64,000 nucleotides of DNA from an uncultured Lachnospiraceae bacterium (lineage in GTDB: Bacteria; Bacillota; Clostridia; Lachnospirales; Lachnospiraceae), in NCBI GenBank assembly GCA_910578825.1, contig CAJTSB010000013.1, positions 16,143 through 80,142 of the forward strand. The letters run 5' to 3'. Shown here piece after piece: positions 43,364-52,196 of the stretch (its first letter is position 1; every line of letters begins with the position of its first letter). The notes under the pieces were generated by a model that saw only the letters and a program-made list of their open reading frames with translations, was not told the DNA's origin and did not search any database. A program made the translations under genes and the position numbers.

Positions 43364-46300
43364 TTATTTTTTTACCTTCACATATTTTACCTTACTGTAA
43401 CTTCCGCATATTTTGGATTTGCCGTTTTTCTTGTACGCGCGCATCCGGACATAGTATTTCTTCCCGGCTTTCAGGCCCTTTTTGATTTTCGTGCTCGTCG
43501 TGCGGTTCTTCTTGATATCCACGGTTTTCGCACCTTTAAATTTTTTGCTGGTGGAATACTGAACCTGATAACCGTCCGACTTCGCATCTTTCTTCCATTT
43601 GACGGCAATCGTTTTCTTTGCTGTGGATTTTACGCTGCTAATCACAGCTTTTTTCGGCGCAACTGTCACGGTAATCGTTTTCGTTGCCGGCTTATAATTA
43701 TCGTTTCCCGCAGCAGTAACGGTGATAATTGCTTTCCCGCAGCCTTTGATGCTGACCTTGCCGTCCGTCCTTCCGACCACAACTACTTTCGGGGCATTGG
43801 AGGTATAGCTAATCGCTCCCTGCCCCTTCGCCTGTAAGGTAAATCCTTTGTTACCGTATGTTTTTTTGATGCTGGAAGAAATCCCAGTAATCACATTATC
43901 CTTCTTCATAGGAGGATTTACAACTTCTTCCTGCGTACCCGCTATTTTTGCCGGGGCAATCACGAATTTGTCCAGCCTTGGCGCAAAATCATCCTGCAGC
44001 TGGCTAAATTTGTAGGAATTATCATTCGTAAAAGCAATGACGTTCGCTCCCTTTTGCAGCTTGACATCCACAATCGTATTTTTATAGGTGTCCCAGCAGA
44101 GTGTATTTCTGAAATATACCGTCTGCGGCGTCCCATTGTTCACGGAAATCTGCATGTAACGTTCCACCAGATCCGTATTGTAGGGATGCACATAATTTTG
44201 TCCCGCCTGCGTTTTCATCACGGGCGCCGGCTCATTGTTGGAATAAAATACAGAAAGTTTATAATCTCCGGCCTCCGCTGCATTTACCTTAAGCGTCAGA
44301 CAGTTATCATTTCCGCCTCTAAATCCCTCGACTGCCTTGCCGCCGGATGCGGTTTCCTTTACAATCACTTCCGGTACGGCCACACTGCCGGGAAGATAGG
44401 AATACTCTTCTTCGTCATCAAATTCTCCGCTGCCAGAAAGCGCGCAGTCCTCCGCTTCTACCGTATTCGATTTATCCGCCGTCAATCCCGTTTCTTCCGT
44501 AAACGTCAGGAAATCCAACACAAGTCCGGTTCCGCTTATGCTCAGATGGTTGATGCCTGCCGTAAGATAGACCTTGCCCGCATCCTGACTTCCCATCTTA
44601 AATTTGAACAGCTCCATCCAGTCCACACTGACTTCCGATTCCGCCCTGGCATCCAATGCATAATTCACACGGCTTTTCGAAAGGGTGGCCGCTCCGCTGC
44701 CCGCAGTTGCCAGTGTATAATAACCATCCCTTGGAGCGCAGACATAAAAATCAAACGTACCGTTTCCGGAAAGGCTGCCTGCCCCGGAAAAACTGCCCTG
44801 CTGAGACATTACAAAACCTTTCTGGCTGGCCGCCAGTTCTTCCGGCTCAATTTGAATCACCGCCTGTTCATTTTCGACAAATGTCAAATCAATCTTGTCC
44901 AGCAATGCGCAAAGAATGGAATTTAATTCCTTTCCCTTCTGGGACTCCCCTTTGTACATGATTTTCAGCTTATGCTGCCCTTTTTCCAGCTCTAAATAGA
45001 CGGTCTTATAGTTGTAATAACCCCATTTTACCGTCGAGTCGTAGACAAGCTCCTGGGGTTCTCCACCGTCAACCGTAAGCGTATGCGTACAGAGCGCGCC
45101 GATGGCACGATTCTGCCCGCCGGTGGCAACATACTCAAGCGTTTGCGGATTCACCTGCGGCGCCTGGCTGGAATAATAAATATTCATGCGGTATTTACCA
45201 TCTTCCGGCACGTCCACGGTAAACTCCACGCCGTCTTCCTCTGTATCGAGACTGCCCACTTCCGCACGGTTGGAGCGTGCCAGATCCGTGCCGTTTGTCT
45301 TGGTATAGGCTTTCGCTCCGCCAATCATCGCTGCATCTTCCGCCTCGTATGTCTGCTCCCAGTTCTTCTCATAAGACGCAATCGTGCTGATATGCTCTCC
45401 TACTGCCGGTGTAATCACCGCATAAAAGGCATCCATCAGCTCTGCGTCCGGAACCGTAAACACAAGGTCGTCCCCGGAAAACGCAATATTTCCCTCAAAT
45501 TCCACCGGAATCTGATCTGCAAATCCATGATGCCCGGTAAATTTTGTGCTGTAAAGTTTTACATGCGCCTTGTCTGCATTCTGAAATGTCTTTGTAGAGG
45601 TAATGTTTTCAATACTGACCGTCTGCGTGCCTTTCTGTCCGCCAAACAGACTGTAGACAAACCCTGCGTCATCATCCACGCTCGTCAATCCATACAATCT
45701 GCCGTGAGCGCCCGGTCCAGCAATATTTTCAAGCGTCAAAGGCGTTTTGCGTCCTGTCATCTGCGCATACCATTTGTACACCCACCATGCACCGTTGGGC
45801 TTATTTGTATCTGCCGCAAGCTCATTCATGGAATTGGCAAGTCCCCAGTATGGCAAAGACGCATAGACGTCCTCCTCATCAAAAATGGACAGCCAGTTCA
45901 CCAGCGCGCCGGGATTTCCCACGTCATCAAAATTCACCGTCTCATTGACTAACAGAACAGGCTCTATATCAGAGTCCGCATAATAGATATCCGCATATTC
46001 CTTGACCTGGTCGCTGTGAGACTTAAAACTTGCCAGCTTATCTTTCTGCAGTTCATGCCAGGTTATGTATTCCGGCAGACAATTGTTCTTCCGACAGAAT
46101 GTAAAAAACGTCTTGTATGCATTCCCATCGTATACGGAAAAATTCGGTCCTGCCACTTTAAGATTCGGATTGATATTTTTCACAACGTTATATATGGTTA
46201 ACCAGTCATTGCAGAAGGTTGTAAGTTTTCCCTGATACCAGATTTGATCCGGCTCGTTAAACAGTACAAAACTGTACGCCGCAATTTCCTCTTCGGTCTT

Positions 46301-46780
46301 CCCCTCTGTCATTTTCTCCACAATAGTCTGTACCTTTTCCTGATAATCCGCAATCCCTTTCGACTCATACGGCCACTCAAGATAATAATCCTGAAGGTAA
46401 ACCTGGATATTTTCTACACCGCATTCCCGAAGAAAGGGCGTCAGCCGATAACCGTCCCCGGATGGATGCTGCTGCCCATCCGCCACCTTTTGCACCAGAA
46501 ACTTCGGAGAAATGGCGCTTAATAAATCTGCCGAAGGCACGCCAACCTCGCTGACTCCGTACAAAAACCCGGTAGAACCGTGAAGCACCTCCGACTTGCT
46601 GTTCGCCGGATCAGCGTCAAAATGAAGCGTCGGCATGGCTCCATCCGCCGCATAGCTGTTATCTGCCGCTTTTGTTTGACCCGAAACATCCCCCGGCGCT
46701 GCAAGAGCCGGAATTGCCGGAACCGCCATACCAACCGCCAGCGCAAATGCCAGCAATTTTTTAAACATTCCTGTTTTCAT
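43364..46780 (-). CDS. Secreted glycosidase-like protein with carbohydrate-binding and Fn3-like domains
   Basis: A 1138-residue exported protein read from the ATG at 46780 (GGGAGGAATTAT). The signal peptide ends near residue 27 (PAIPALAA). Residues about 50-460 look like a clan-A (GH39-like) TIM barrel. A candidate acid/base Glu is in VLFNEPDQIWY and a candidate nucleophile Glu in VLLVNETVNFD. Two or three beta-sandwich CBM35/CBM6-like modules follow (YEAEDAAMIGGAK, VEAEDCALSGSG). The end has an Ig-like region and an Fn3-like domain (GYQVQYSTSKKF, GKKYYVRMRAYK). It probably acts on plant or host glycans outside the cell; the substrate is unknown. No anchor motif is seen. Confidence 0.75.
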   Translation of the reverse strand: MKTGMFKKLLAFALAVGMAVPAIPALAAPGDVSGQTKAADNSYAADGAMPTLHFDADPANSKSEVLHGSTGFLYGVSEVGVPSADLLSAISPKFLVQKVADGQQHPSGDGYRLTPFLRECGVENIQVYLQDYYLEWPYESKGIADYQEKVQTIVEKMTEGKTEEEIAAYSFVLFNEPDQIWYQGKLTTFCNDWLTIYNVVKNINPNLKVAGPNFSVYDGNAYKTFFTFCRKNNCLPEYITWHELQKDKLASFKSHSDQVKEYADIYYADSDIEPVLLVNETVNFDDVGNPGALVNWLSIFDEEDVYASLPYWGLANSMNELAADTNKPNGAWWVYKWYAQMTGRKTPLTLENIAGPGAHGRLYGLTSVDDDAGFVYSLFGGQKGTQTVSIENITSTKTFQNADKAHVKLYSTKFTGHHGFADQIPVEFEGNIAFSGDDLVFTVPDAELMDAFYAVITPAVGEHISTIASYEKNWEQTYEAEDAAMIGGAKAYTKTNGTDLARSNRAEVGSLDTEEDGVEFTVDVPEDGKYRMNIYYSSQAPQVNPQTLEYVATGGQNRAIGALCTHTLTVDGGEPQELVYDSTVKWGYYNYKTVYLELEKGQHKLKIMYKGESQKGKELNSILCALLDKIDLTFVENEQAVIQIEPEELAASQKGFVMSQQGSFSGAGSLSGNGTFDFYVCAPRDGYYTLATAGSGAATLSKSRVNYALDARAESEVSVDWMELFKFKMGSQDAGKVYLTAGINHLSISGTGLVLDFLTFTEETGLTADKSNTVEAEDCALSGSGEFDDEEEYSYLPGSVAVPEVIVKETASGGKAVEGFRGGNDNCLTLKVNAAEAGDYKLSVFYSNNEPAPVMKTQAGQNYVHPYNTDLVERYMQISVNNGTPQTVYFRNTLCWDTYKNTIVDVKLQKGANVIAFTNDNSYKFSQLQDDFAPRLDKFVIAPAKIAGTQEEVVNPPMKKDNVITGISSSIKKTYGNKGFTLQAKGQGAISYTSNAPKVVVVGRTDGKVSIKGCGKAIITVTAAGNDNYKPATKTITVTVAPKKAVISSVKSTAKKTIAVKWKKDAKSDGYQVQYSTSKKFKGAKTVDIKKNRTTSTKIKKGLKAGKKYYVRMRAYKKNGKSKICGSYSKVKYVKVKK

Positions 46781-46863
46781 ATAATTCCTCCCTTCCAATT
46801 ACGTAGTTGAATTATATATTATTTTAACATGTTCCTGACATTTTGTAACTACCAAATATTCTA

Positions 46864-47754
46864 TTATTCACTTATATCCATATCTTCTTTGTCATAATCT
46901 TCTTTATCATAATCATCCAGAAAATGACGGCGCACGCCGTGTTCCTTGTAGGCAATGATGGTACTTAAATTTACATTTTCCACACTCTTAAAAATATTCG
47001 CCTCCACAAACGGATTGATTTTTTTCATTTCCGCAATCAGATGTTTTATCTCCATCCGTTTTGATTCACTCCTGCCATCCGGCTCACAATCCGTACAGTT
47101 TTCGGTAAATCGACAGGCGCATTGCAAAAAATGCAGATCGTTGTAATCACGCCAATGTCTGATATCATCTTCCCTGATATAATACAGGGGACGAATGAGC
47201 TCCATTCCTTCAAAATTTGTACTGTGGAGTTTCGGCATCATCGTCTGAACCTGACCGCCGTAGAGCATCCCCATTAGGATGGTCTCAATCACATCATCAT
47301 AGTGGTGACCCAATGCGATTTTATTACATTTCAACGCTTTTGCCTGATGGTATAAATGCCCCCTGCGCATCCGTGCGCAGAGATAGCATGGAGATTTTTC
47401 AACCTCATATACCGCGCCAAAAATATCTGTCTCAAATACGGTAATGGGAATTCCCATTTTCTCCGCATTTTCCTCGATAAGCCGCCTGTTCTGCGGGAGA
47501 TACCCCGGGTCCATCACCAAAAATTCCAGCTCAAACGAAACTTTCCGGTGCCGCTGTATTTCCTGAAATAATTTCGCCATCAGCATCGAATCTTTTCCAC
47601 CGGAAATACAGACGGCAATCCTGTCCCCCTCCTGCACGAGCCTATAATCCCGAACTGCTTTGGCAAATCTGGAAAAAAGCTGTTTATGAAATTTTTTGCG
47701 GATGCTTTTTTCTATCTCCTGCGTCTTTAGATTCGCATCTTCTCTCTGCTCCAT
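46864..47754 (-). CDS. TtcA-like tRNA 2-thiocytidine synthase
   Basis: A 296-residue PP-loop enzyme. The ATP-binding loop is CISGGKDSMLMAK. The CYLCARMRRG pair and later cysteines (LQCACRF, NCTDCEPD) match the TtcA/TtuA group that binds an iron-sulfur cluster and thiolates cytidine 32 of tRNAs. The GHHYDDVIETILMG block is typical. The start follows AGGAGAACGAGT. Bacterial members of this subgroup are not all tested, so another thiolation target is possible. Confidence 0.85.
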   Translation of the reverse strand: MEQREDANLKTQEIEKSIRKKFHKQLFSRFAKAVRDYRLVQEGDRIAVCISGGKDSMLMAKLFQEIQRHRKVSFELEFLVMDPGYLPQNRRLIEENAEKMGIPITVFETDIFGAVYEVEKSPCYLCARMRRGHLYHQAKALKCNKIALGHHYDDVIETILMGMLYGGQVQTMMPKLHSTNFEGMELIRPLYYIREDDIRHWRDYNDLHFLQCACRFTENCTDCEPDGRSESKRMEIKHLIAEMKKINPFVEANIFKSVENVNLSTIIAYKEHGVRRHFLDDYDKEDYDKEDMDISE

Positions 47755-47804
47755 ACTCGTTCTCCTTTTCTCTGCCTATTATACGGACTCAAAACAAAAA
47801 TAGC

Positions 47805-47845
47805 AAGAGACAGATACCGGATTTCACTCCCGATACCTGCCTCTT
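47805..47845 (-). terminator. Terminator of the sigma/anti-sigma operon
   Basis: AAGAGaCAGATACCGG and CCGATACCTGCCTCTT form a long stem with a few mismatches or G-T pairs. On the minus strand GCTATTTTTGTTTTG follows. Confidence 0.75.
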
Positions 47846-47869
47846 CGCATTTATTTCTCTTCTATTAAT

Positions 47870-48805
47870 CTAATTAGCCTCTCTCCAGATTTCGCTTATC
47901 TCTTCCTCCTGGTCTGTTATCTCACTCTCCTCATTTTCTACGGAAGTCTCCTCCCCGGAATCATCCTCTTCCCCGTTCAACTCATCTTCTAAGGACTTCA
48001 GATATGCCTCAGCCTCTTCCTTGTTCGCCTTGCCCTCGTCCAACGGCAGTACAAACAATGCGTTGACCCCTGCATAACTCTCGTTGCGGCTGATTTCACC
48101 ACTGTTTTCATCATACCGGTATGCCTCATTGTTATAAAAAGTTCCATCGCTGACGCAAAGATAAACCGGACGATCTGCAAATTTCTCCACATTATCACAT
48201 TCCGCAATCCGATACTGAATTCCATCCTGCACCATCTCAAAATATGCTCCTCCCATGGTCACAATATTATAGAATGCCGGATTTAAGCCCTGAATCAATG
48301 GAGAAACGAAAAATGGGTCTTCTCCATAATTATCGTCACTGGTATGGGGTCTCGGTGTCCCGTCCGCATTTTCAATCGCTGTCACGACATACGTGCGATC
48401 CTCCGAAATATTTCCTGCCTCATCTTCGATAAGATATTTGCTTAAATTTTTACCGGAAACAATGCCTAAAAGAGTAATCCTGTAACTGCCATTTTCCTGC
48501 GTCTCATTTACCACCACTGCTTCCTCGCTTTGAAATGCTGCCGCAAGCCCCTCGTCTTTTGCTACTTCCGCCACCTGATGAGGCATCAGATATTTCCATG
48601 CGGCATATCCTGTAACGGAAACTGCCGTAAGTACCACAATCGCCAGCGCAGCGACTGCCGGAACTTTCAATCTATTCTTTTTACTCATAGTTTGTCTCTC
48701 CTTTTCCTGAATTTTTCTGATTATATCCTGATTAAGCCGTTCCTGCGGCTCTGTTTTTGAAGAAAGGGCATTTCTTAATAATTCATCCATGTCATATTTC
48801 ATCAT
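47870..48805 (-). CDS. Putative anti-sigma factor, membrane-bound
   Basis: A 311-residue protein whose ATG at 48805 overlaps the sigma gene end by 14 bases. Residues 1-45 are cytoplasmic (MDELLRNALSSKTEPQERLNQDII, similar to the start of DUF4179-type anti-sigma proteins). One membrane helix (about 46-66) and a large outside domain follow, ending in a very acidic Glu/Ser tail. It is expected to hold the ECF sigma factor at the membrane until a signal arrives. The signal is unknown. Confidence 0.75.
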   Translation of the reverse strand: MMKYDMDELLRNALSSKTEPQERLNQDIIRKIQEKERQTMSKKNRLKVPAVAALAIVVLTAVSVTGYAAWKYLMPHQVAEVAKDEGLAAAFQSEEAVVVNETQENGSYRITLLGIVSGKNLSKYLIEDEAGNISEDRTYVVTAIENADGTPRPHTSDDNYGEDPFFVSPLIQGLNPAFYNIVTMGGAYFEMVQDGIQYRIAECDNVEKFADRPVYLCVSDGTFYNNEAYRYDENSGEISRNESYAGVNALFVLPLDEGKANKEEAEAYLKSLEDELNGEEDDSGEETSVENEESEITDQEEEISEIWREAN

Positions 48806-49322
48806 AAACAACCTCCAATTCTTTCTTCAACATAGTTCTTGCCTTGTGCAGCCGGCTTTTTACCGTTCCCGCTGGAATTCTCAACACCTGTGAGATTTCC
48901 TCCACCGAAAGCTGAAGGGTATAATAGAGATACACCACAACGCGATACCTGTCGCTTAATTTTTTTACCGCCTGTTTGACCTGCTCTTCCAGTTCTCGTT
49001 TGAGAACAGTTTCTTCCGCAGAATATTCCTGCTCTTCCATACATCCTTTTACTGTCTCCTCCGTTAACGCACAGGTTCCGGCAATCCGCTGACGCCAGGC
49101 ATATTTCCTTCTGCGATTCTTCCAGATACGCAGGGCAACAGATACCAGATAACTTCTGGGATTCTGACCGTAATCCATCTTTTCCTGCAATTCCATTGCT
49201 TTCAGAAAAGTGTCCTGATAAAGGTCCTCCGCCTCCTGACGGTTCCCGGTAATCTGATTGCAAAACGTATAAATATCTCCTCCATACTCATGGATACATT
49301 GTTCCAGTTGTACTCTGTTCAT
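48792..49322 (-). CDS. ECF-type RNA polymerase sigma factor
   Basis: A 176-residue sigma-70 of the extracytoplasmic class. Region 2 is GGDIYTFCNQITGNRQEAEDLYQDTFLKAM. Region 4 is LSDRYRVVVYLYYTLQLSVEEISQVLRIPAGTVKSRLHKARTML with a helix-turn-helix. The ATG at 49322 has GGAGGTAACG; an upstream 8-codon extension lacks a site. Co-transcribed and overlapping with its likely anti-sigma factor. Its target genes cannot be read here. Confidence 0.92.
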   Translation of the reverse strand: MNRVQLEQCIHEYGGDIYTFCNQITGNRQEAEDLYQDTFLKAMELQEKMDYGQNPRSYLVSVALRIWKNRRRKYAWRQRIAGTCALTEETVKGCMEEQEYSAEETVLKRELEEQVKQAVKKLSDRYRVVVYLYYTLQLSVEEISQVLRIPAGTVKSRLHKARTMLKKELEVVYDEI

Positions 49323-49622
49323 CGTTACCTCCAGCAGCACTTGCACAATTTTTCTCAGACGTCTGTTTCAGGCATTTTACCCTTTCATTTATACATTGTA
49401 ATAACTATGGTTTTGGTTCATAAAAATTTTATTTATCTCAGAACAACGCGGATAAGTCCGCATCCATTTCCTGAATCCCTTATTAGTAAAGACGTGAGAC
49501 AACCCATAGGAGTGTGCGTATTATTTTATCAGGAAAGACGCTTTCACATTTTAACGTGACAACCTTTCCCCTATAGAATAAAATATGTTATACATATGAT
49601 ACTTACTATAAGGAGGCGCGCC

Positions 49623-49949
49623 ATGAAAACCTTTGATGAAAATTACAACTTGCTGAAAGATATGTACCAGGATGAATATTTCCCTGATTTTCTGGTCGAT
49701 AAAATCAGGATCCTGGTACAAAATGTTATCGTCTTTCTGGAATCGGGAGAACGTGATTTATCAAAAATACAGGAAAAATTCGATAACATGACACTGGCAA
49801 TCAACGATTTGCAGGAAGAATTTGAGAAAAATGACAGTGAAATCGAAACCGGCGCAAGGGAAAGCATCGGCGAGACCGTCGCCTATATCCTGCAATGGTT
49901 TGACATTGACCTCGATGTGGAAGACGCCATCGGCGAGCGCGAATGGTAG
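49623..49949 (+). CDS. DUF5713-like small acidic protein
   Basis: A 108-residue soluble, acidic, helical protein from the ATG at 49623 (AAGGAGGCGCGCC). The beginning MKTFDENYNLLKDMYQDEYFP and the end ETVAYILQWFDIDLDVEDAIG agree with what I recall of DUF5713, which has no known function. It is divergent from the ECF operon. The 270-base gap between them holds no gene. Confidence 0.65.
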   Translation: MKTFDENYNLLKDMYQDEYFPDFLVDKIRILVQNVIVFLESGERDLSKIQEKFDNMTLAINDLQEEFEKNDSEIETGARESIGETVAYILQWFDIDLDVEDAIGEREW

Positions 49950-49989
49950 TACAACCCATTCAGGGACATTTTTAGCGACAACAAAATCT

Positions 49990-50047
49990 ACTGCAAACCA
50001 CAACCAGACTCCAGGACTTTCCTGAGAGTTCTGGTTGAATTTGCAGT
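49990..50047. repeat. 58-base composite hairpin
   Basis: ACTGCAAA (49990) pairs with TTTGCAGT (ending 50047). Inside, CAACCAGA pairs with TCTGGTTG and CAGGA with TCCTG. There is no T run, so it is not a classical terminator; it may be a small repeat or a processed RNA end after the DUF5713-like gene. Confidence 0.5.
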
Positions 50048-50100
50048 TAGTTTGACTCATCGTTGTTCCGTTCAAGTGGGTTATGTAGTATAGAAATAAT

Positions 50101-50568
50101 TTATTCTATTTTCCCCTGCTGACGCAGAAATTCCAGAAATCCGCGGCATCCTGCCACCACATCGGCATAGGTCGTCTCGAAGTCTCCGGTATACCATGGG
50201 TCCGCCACATCACGCGGATGATCCGTATAGTCCAGCAGAAGGCTGATTTTATTTTCTTTGTCTCCTCCTGCAATCCGAATCATGTTGCGATGATTCCAAT
50301 TGTCCATGCCGATGATGTAATCGTATTCTTTATAATCGCTGCGTTTCATCTGCACGGCATATTTGCCGGCAGTAGAAATTTCTTCCTGCGCCAGCCTGTT
50401 CCTGGTTCCGTAATGAACAGGGTTGCCGATTTCTTCTGTGCTGGTCGCAGCGCTGGCGATATAAAATTCGCTTGCAATGCCCTCTTTTTCTACAATGTCT
50501 TTCATTACAAATTCTGCCATTGGGGAACGGCAGATGTTGCCGTGGCAGACGAATAATATCTTAATCAT
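50101..50568 (-). CDS. Low-molecular-weight protein tyrosine phosphatase
   Basis: A 155-residue LMW-PTP. The P-loop VCHGNICRS contains the nucleophilic Cys8, Arg14 and Ser15, and the general acid is in DPWYTGDFETTY. Such enzymes dephosphorylate tyrosine residues on proteins or arginine residues on stress regulators. The start follows AAAGGAGTTTTACAACC, which may derive from the adjoining decayed element. A second, diverged 5' end of such a gene lies at 55113-55164. Confidence 0.94.
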   Translation of the reverse strand: MIKILFVCHGNICRSPMAEFVMKDIVEKEGIASEFYIASAATSTEEIGNPVHYGTRNRLAQEEISTAGKYAVQMKRSDYKEYDYIIGMDNWNHRNMIRIAGGDKENKISLLLDYTDHPRDVADPWYTGDFETTYADVVAGCRGFLEFLRQQGKIE

Positions 50569-50597
50569 GGTTGTAAAACTCCTTTATTCCCTGTATT

Positions 50598-50686
50598 CCC
50601 GCGAGCAACGATCCAAGCAGCCGCGCTAGCGCGGGTATTTGGCGACTGCCGCGAGGGTCAAATACTCGTCCTATTAAGTATTTGAC
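50598..50686. repeat. Palindromic intergenic repeat at the end of the decayed element
   Basis: It contains the perfect palindrome CCGCGCTAGCGCGG (50621-50634) and the inverted repeat GTCAAATACT / AGTATTTGAC (50657-50666 and 50677-50686). The integrase remnant stops matching exactly at its right edge, which suggests that this repeat truncated it. I recall similar CCCTCGCGG/GTCAAATAC blocks as dispersed repeats in Lachnospiraceae. Confidence 0.6.
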
Positions 50687-50693
50687 TTTCAAG

Positions 50694-51177
50694 ACTTTTT
50701 GCCATATTGGAACAGAATGTATGTCGGCATACATGAGAGGTAACTTTGGGCATTTGCACTTTGTAAATGCTGTTATACTTTTCCCGGATATGTTGCAAAT
50801 ATTTTTCCCAATGCAATGCCACCATAGGCATATCATTTTTATCTAAAAACAGGAATCCTGTATAACCATCTACTTCTGGTTCTACACTGGGAGCAGTCCG
50901 GTTTTCAATCTTTCTGTTTTCGGTACTTCAATCACATATTCCATTTTACTCGTGCGTTGCAGTTGCTTACAAATTAAATCATCATTTTCCGCCATCTGGA
51001 ACGCCGGTCTAAGCACTCCTCGGATAGAATGGATAGAACTGTACCCACGCCCATCTTCCTGCTGTAATTTGATTTACCGTCTGTATCTTGATATGTAAAA
51101 CGACACCTGCCATCTGCCCTTTGATTCTCTCCATTATGTAAAATCCGGTTTCTTTTGTCTCGTCTCTTCTCACTCAT
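50694..51177 (-). pseudogene. int: Tn916/Tn1549-type tyrosine integrase, with internal deletions
   Basis: A good ribosome site (AAAAAGGAGACAAGATACC) precedes MSEKRRDKRNRILHNGENQR, the arm-binding N-terminus of Tn916-family integrases. After about 38 codons the match jumps, in another frame, to GRGYSSIHSIRGVLRPAFQM. It jumps again to QLQRTSKMEYVIEVPKTER. A third block gives VDGYTGFLFLDKNDMPMVAL and HVCRHTFCSNMAKS with the catalytic His and Arg. The end with the catalytic tyrosine is missing. Roughly half of the 400-residue enzyme is lost, so it is inactive. Confidence 0.88.
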
Positions 51178-51265
51178 GGTATCTTGTCTCCTTTTTAGAA
51201 AGAGACCCAAAATCGTGATACTATATTAACACAAATTAAGGTCTCTTACCATACCCAACCGCAAG

Positions 51266-51484
51266 TTATACCACTGTTGCATTATCTAAAAATTCTCCAA
51301 ACTTTTGCCTTTTCAGCAATATGCGGTTGCCATTCATAATAATAAAGTCTGCCTATAGGTGTCCCTCTGCAATCATACGCAGTTTGTTTTCCCTTATATG
51401 GTAATATTCCGCCGTTTCTGTAATTGTCAAAGCATATCTTTTCCATACTGGAATTACACCCTTATCTGTTTCTGTTTTCTTCAT
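51266..51484 (-). pseudogene. xis: Tn916/Tn1549-type excisionase with an internal stop
   Basis: AGGAGATTTGC precedes MKKTETDKGVIPVWKRYAL. The helix-turn-helix TITETAEYYHIRENKLRMIAE is intact up to a TAG at 51353-51355. Beyond the stop the same frame goes on as ADFIIMNGNRILLKRQKFG and ends with TAA at 51266, so the original protein had 72 residues. Xis directs excision together with Int. It sits directly upstream of the integrase remnant, the normal order in this family. Confidence 0.88.
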
Positions 51485-51789
51485 GCAAATCTCCTGTATC
51501 ATATTTCGTATCTTGACGATTTTCCTTTGCGAATAAAAGCAACCTTGCATAGCTTACAACATCATTTTGTATACAAAACTCTATCATTTCCCCAATAGCA
51601 CTGTATTTGTCCGTTGCAAGGTTTATCATTGCCATATAATCAGCTCCCGAACAGGAAATTACATCCTCAATATCATATTGTGCCTTTTCTGGATTATCTA
51701 AATGACACAGATACCTTGCATATGCCCTTGTGCATTCCAGTGCCGGGCAAATTGACCGTATCAACAACAGAAAGAAAAATATATTCCAT
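51462..51789 (-). pseudogene. Frameshifted helical protein of the decayed element
   Basis: An ATG at 51789 reads MEYIFLSVVDTVNLPG and then goes out of frame. The next frame continues as ALECTRAYARYLCHLDNPEK and runs, without further breaks, to a stop overlapping the xis start. One extra base near 51743 (in CCCGGCACTGG) accounts for the break. I do not recognise the family. Its position just before xis suggests a regulatory gene of the element. Confidence 0.5.
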
Positions 51790-51857
51790 TAATTTATGAT
51801 TTCGGAAGAACTAATAGGGAAAATTGATAGAAAAACCAGCAGATAAACGATAAACAA

Positions 51858-51888
51858 GGAATATTTCAAGTGGCGCTTTGAAATATCC
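51858..51888. terminator. Hairpin in the decayed element
   Basis: GGAATATTTCAAG-TGGCG-CTTTGAAATATCC forms an 11- to 12-bp stem with one bulge or mismatch. A T-rich stretch follows on each strand. It probably separates the excision module from upstream genes. Confidence 0.55.
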
Positions 51889-51976
51889 CTTTTACGATTG
51901 TGTTCTCTATTTTCTGCCTGTAAATCTCCACTCTTATGGGTGCCTGTGGTAAAGGGATTGACAGGCTATTTGATGT

Positions 51977-52196
51977 TCATTGATTTAATTCTGAAAGTGA
52001 TAATTTCTTCACTTCCTGTTCAAACTCCTGCTCTGTATCTACAAATCGGTACGGTTCATATTCTCCATATGCGGAAGGTCGGCTGATAGTAACTAACTGG
52101 ACTTCCTCTGTTCCTATTTCTGCAATCAGCGTTCTTTTAAAATCTGCCAAATGCCGACCATGAGTAGTCTGCAATGCGATACAGCCGACATTATTA
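51977..52196 (-). pseudogene. DUF6718-like remnant
   Basis: The reading frame KKFNNVGCIALQTTHGRHL, then VQLVTISRPSAYGEYEPYRF and FVDTEQEFEQEV looks like DUF6718, a family of about 65 residues that I associate with Tn1549-type elements. The first few residues are missing, and the sequence is fused, out of frame, to the end of the RelA/SpoT-domain remnant. It has no start codon with a ribosome site of its own. Confidence 0.5.

Noticed and set aside
44054..45952. Two long plus-strand frames
   Set aside because: Antisense of the glycosidase-like gene; composition reflects its codon use.
49347..49622. Hidden gene between the ECF operon and the DUF5713-like gene
   Set aside because: No frame with a ribosome site; only short repeats (GCGGATAAGTCCGC hairpin) are present.
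50561..50836. Open frame of 91 codons on the minus strand
   Set aside because: It is in a different frame from the integrase homology and partly runs through the palindromic repeat; the integrase match explains the bases better.
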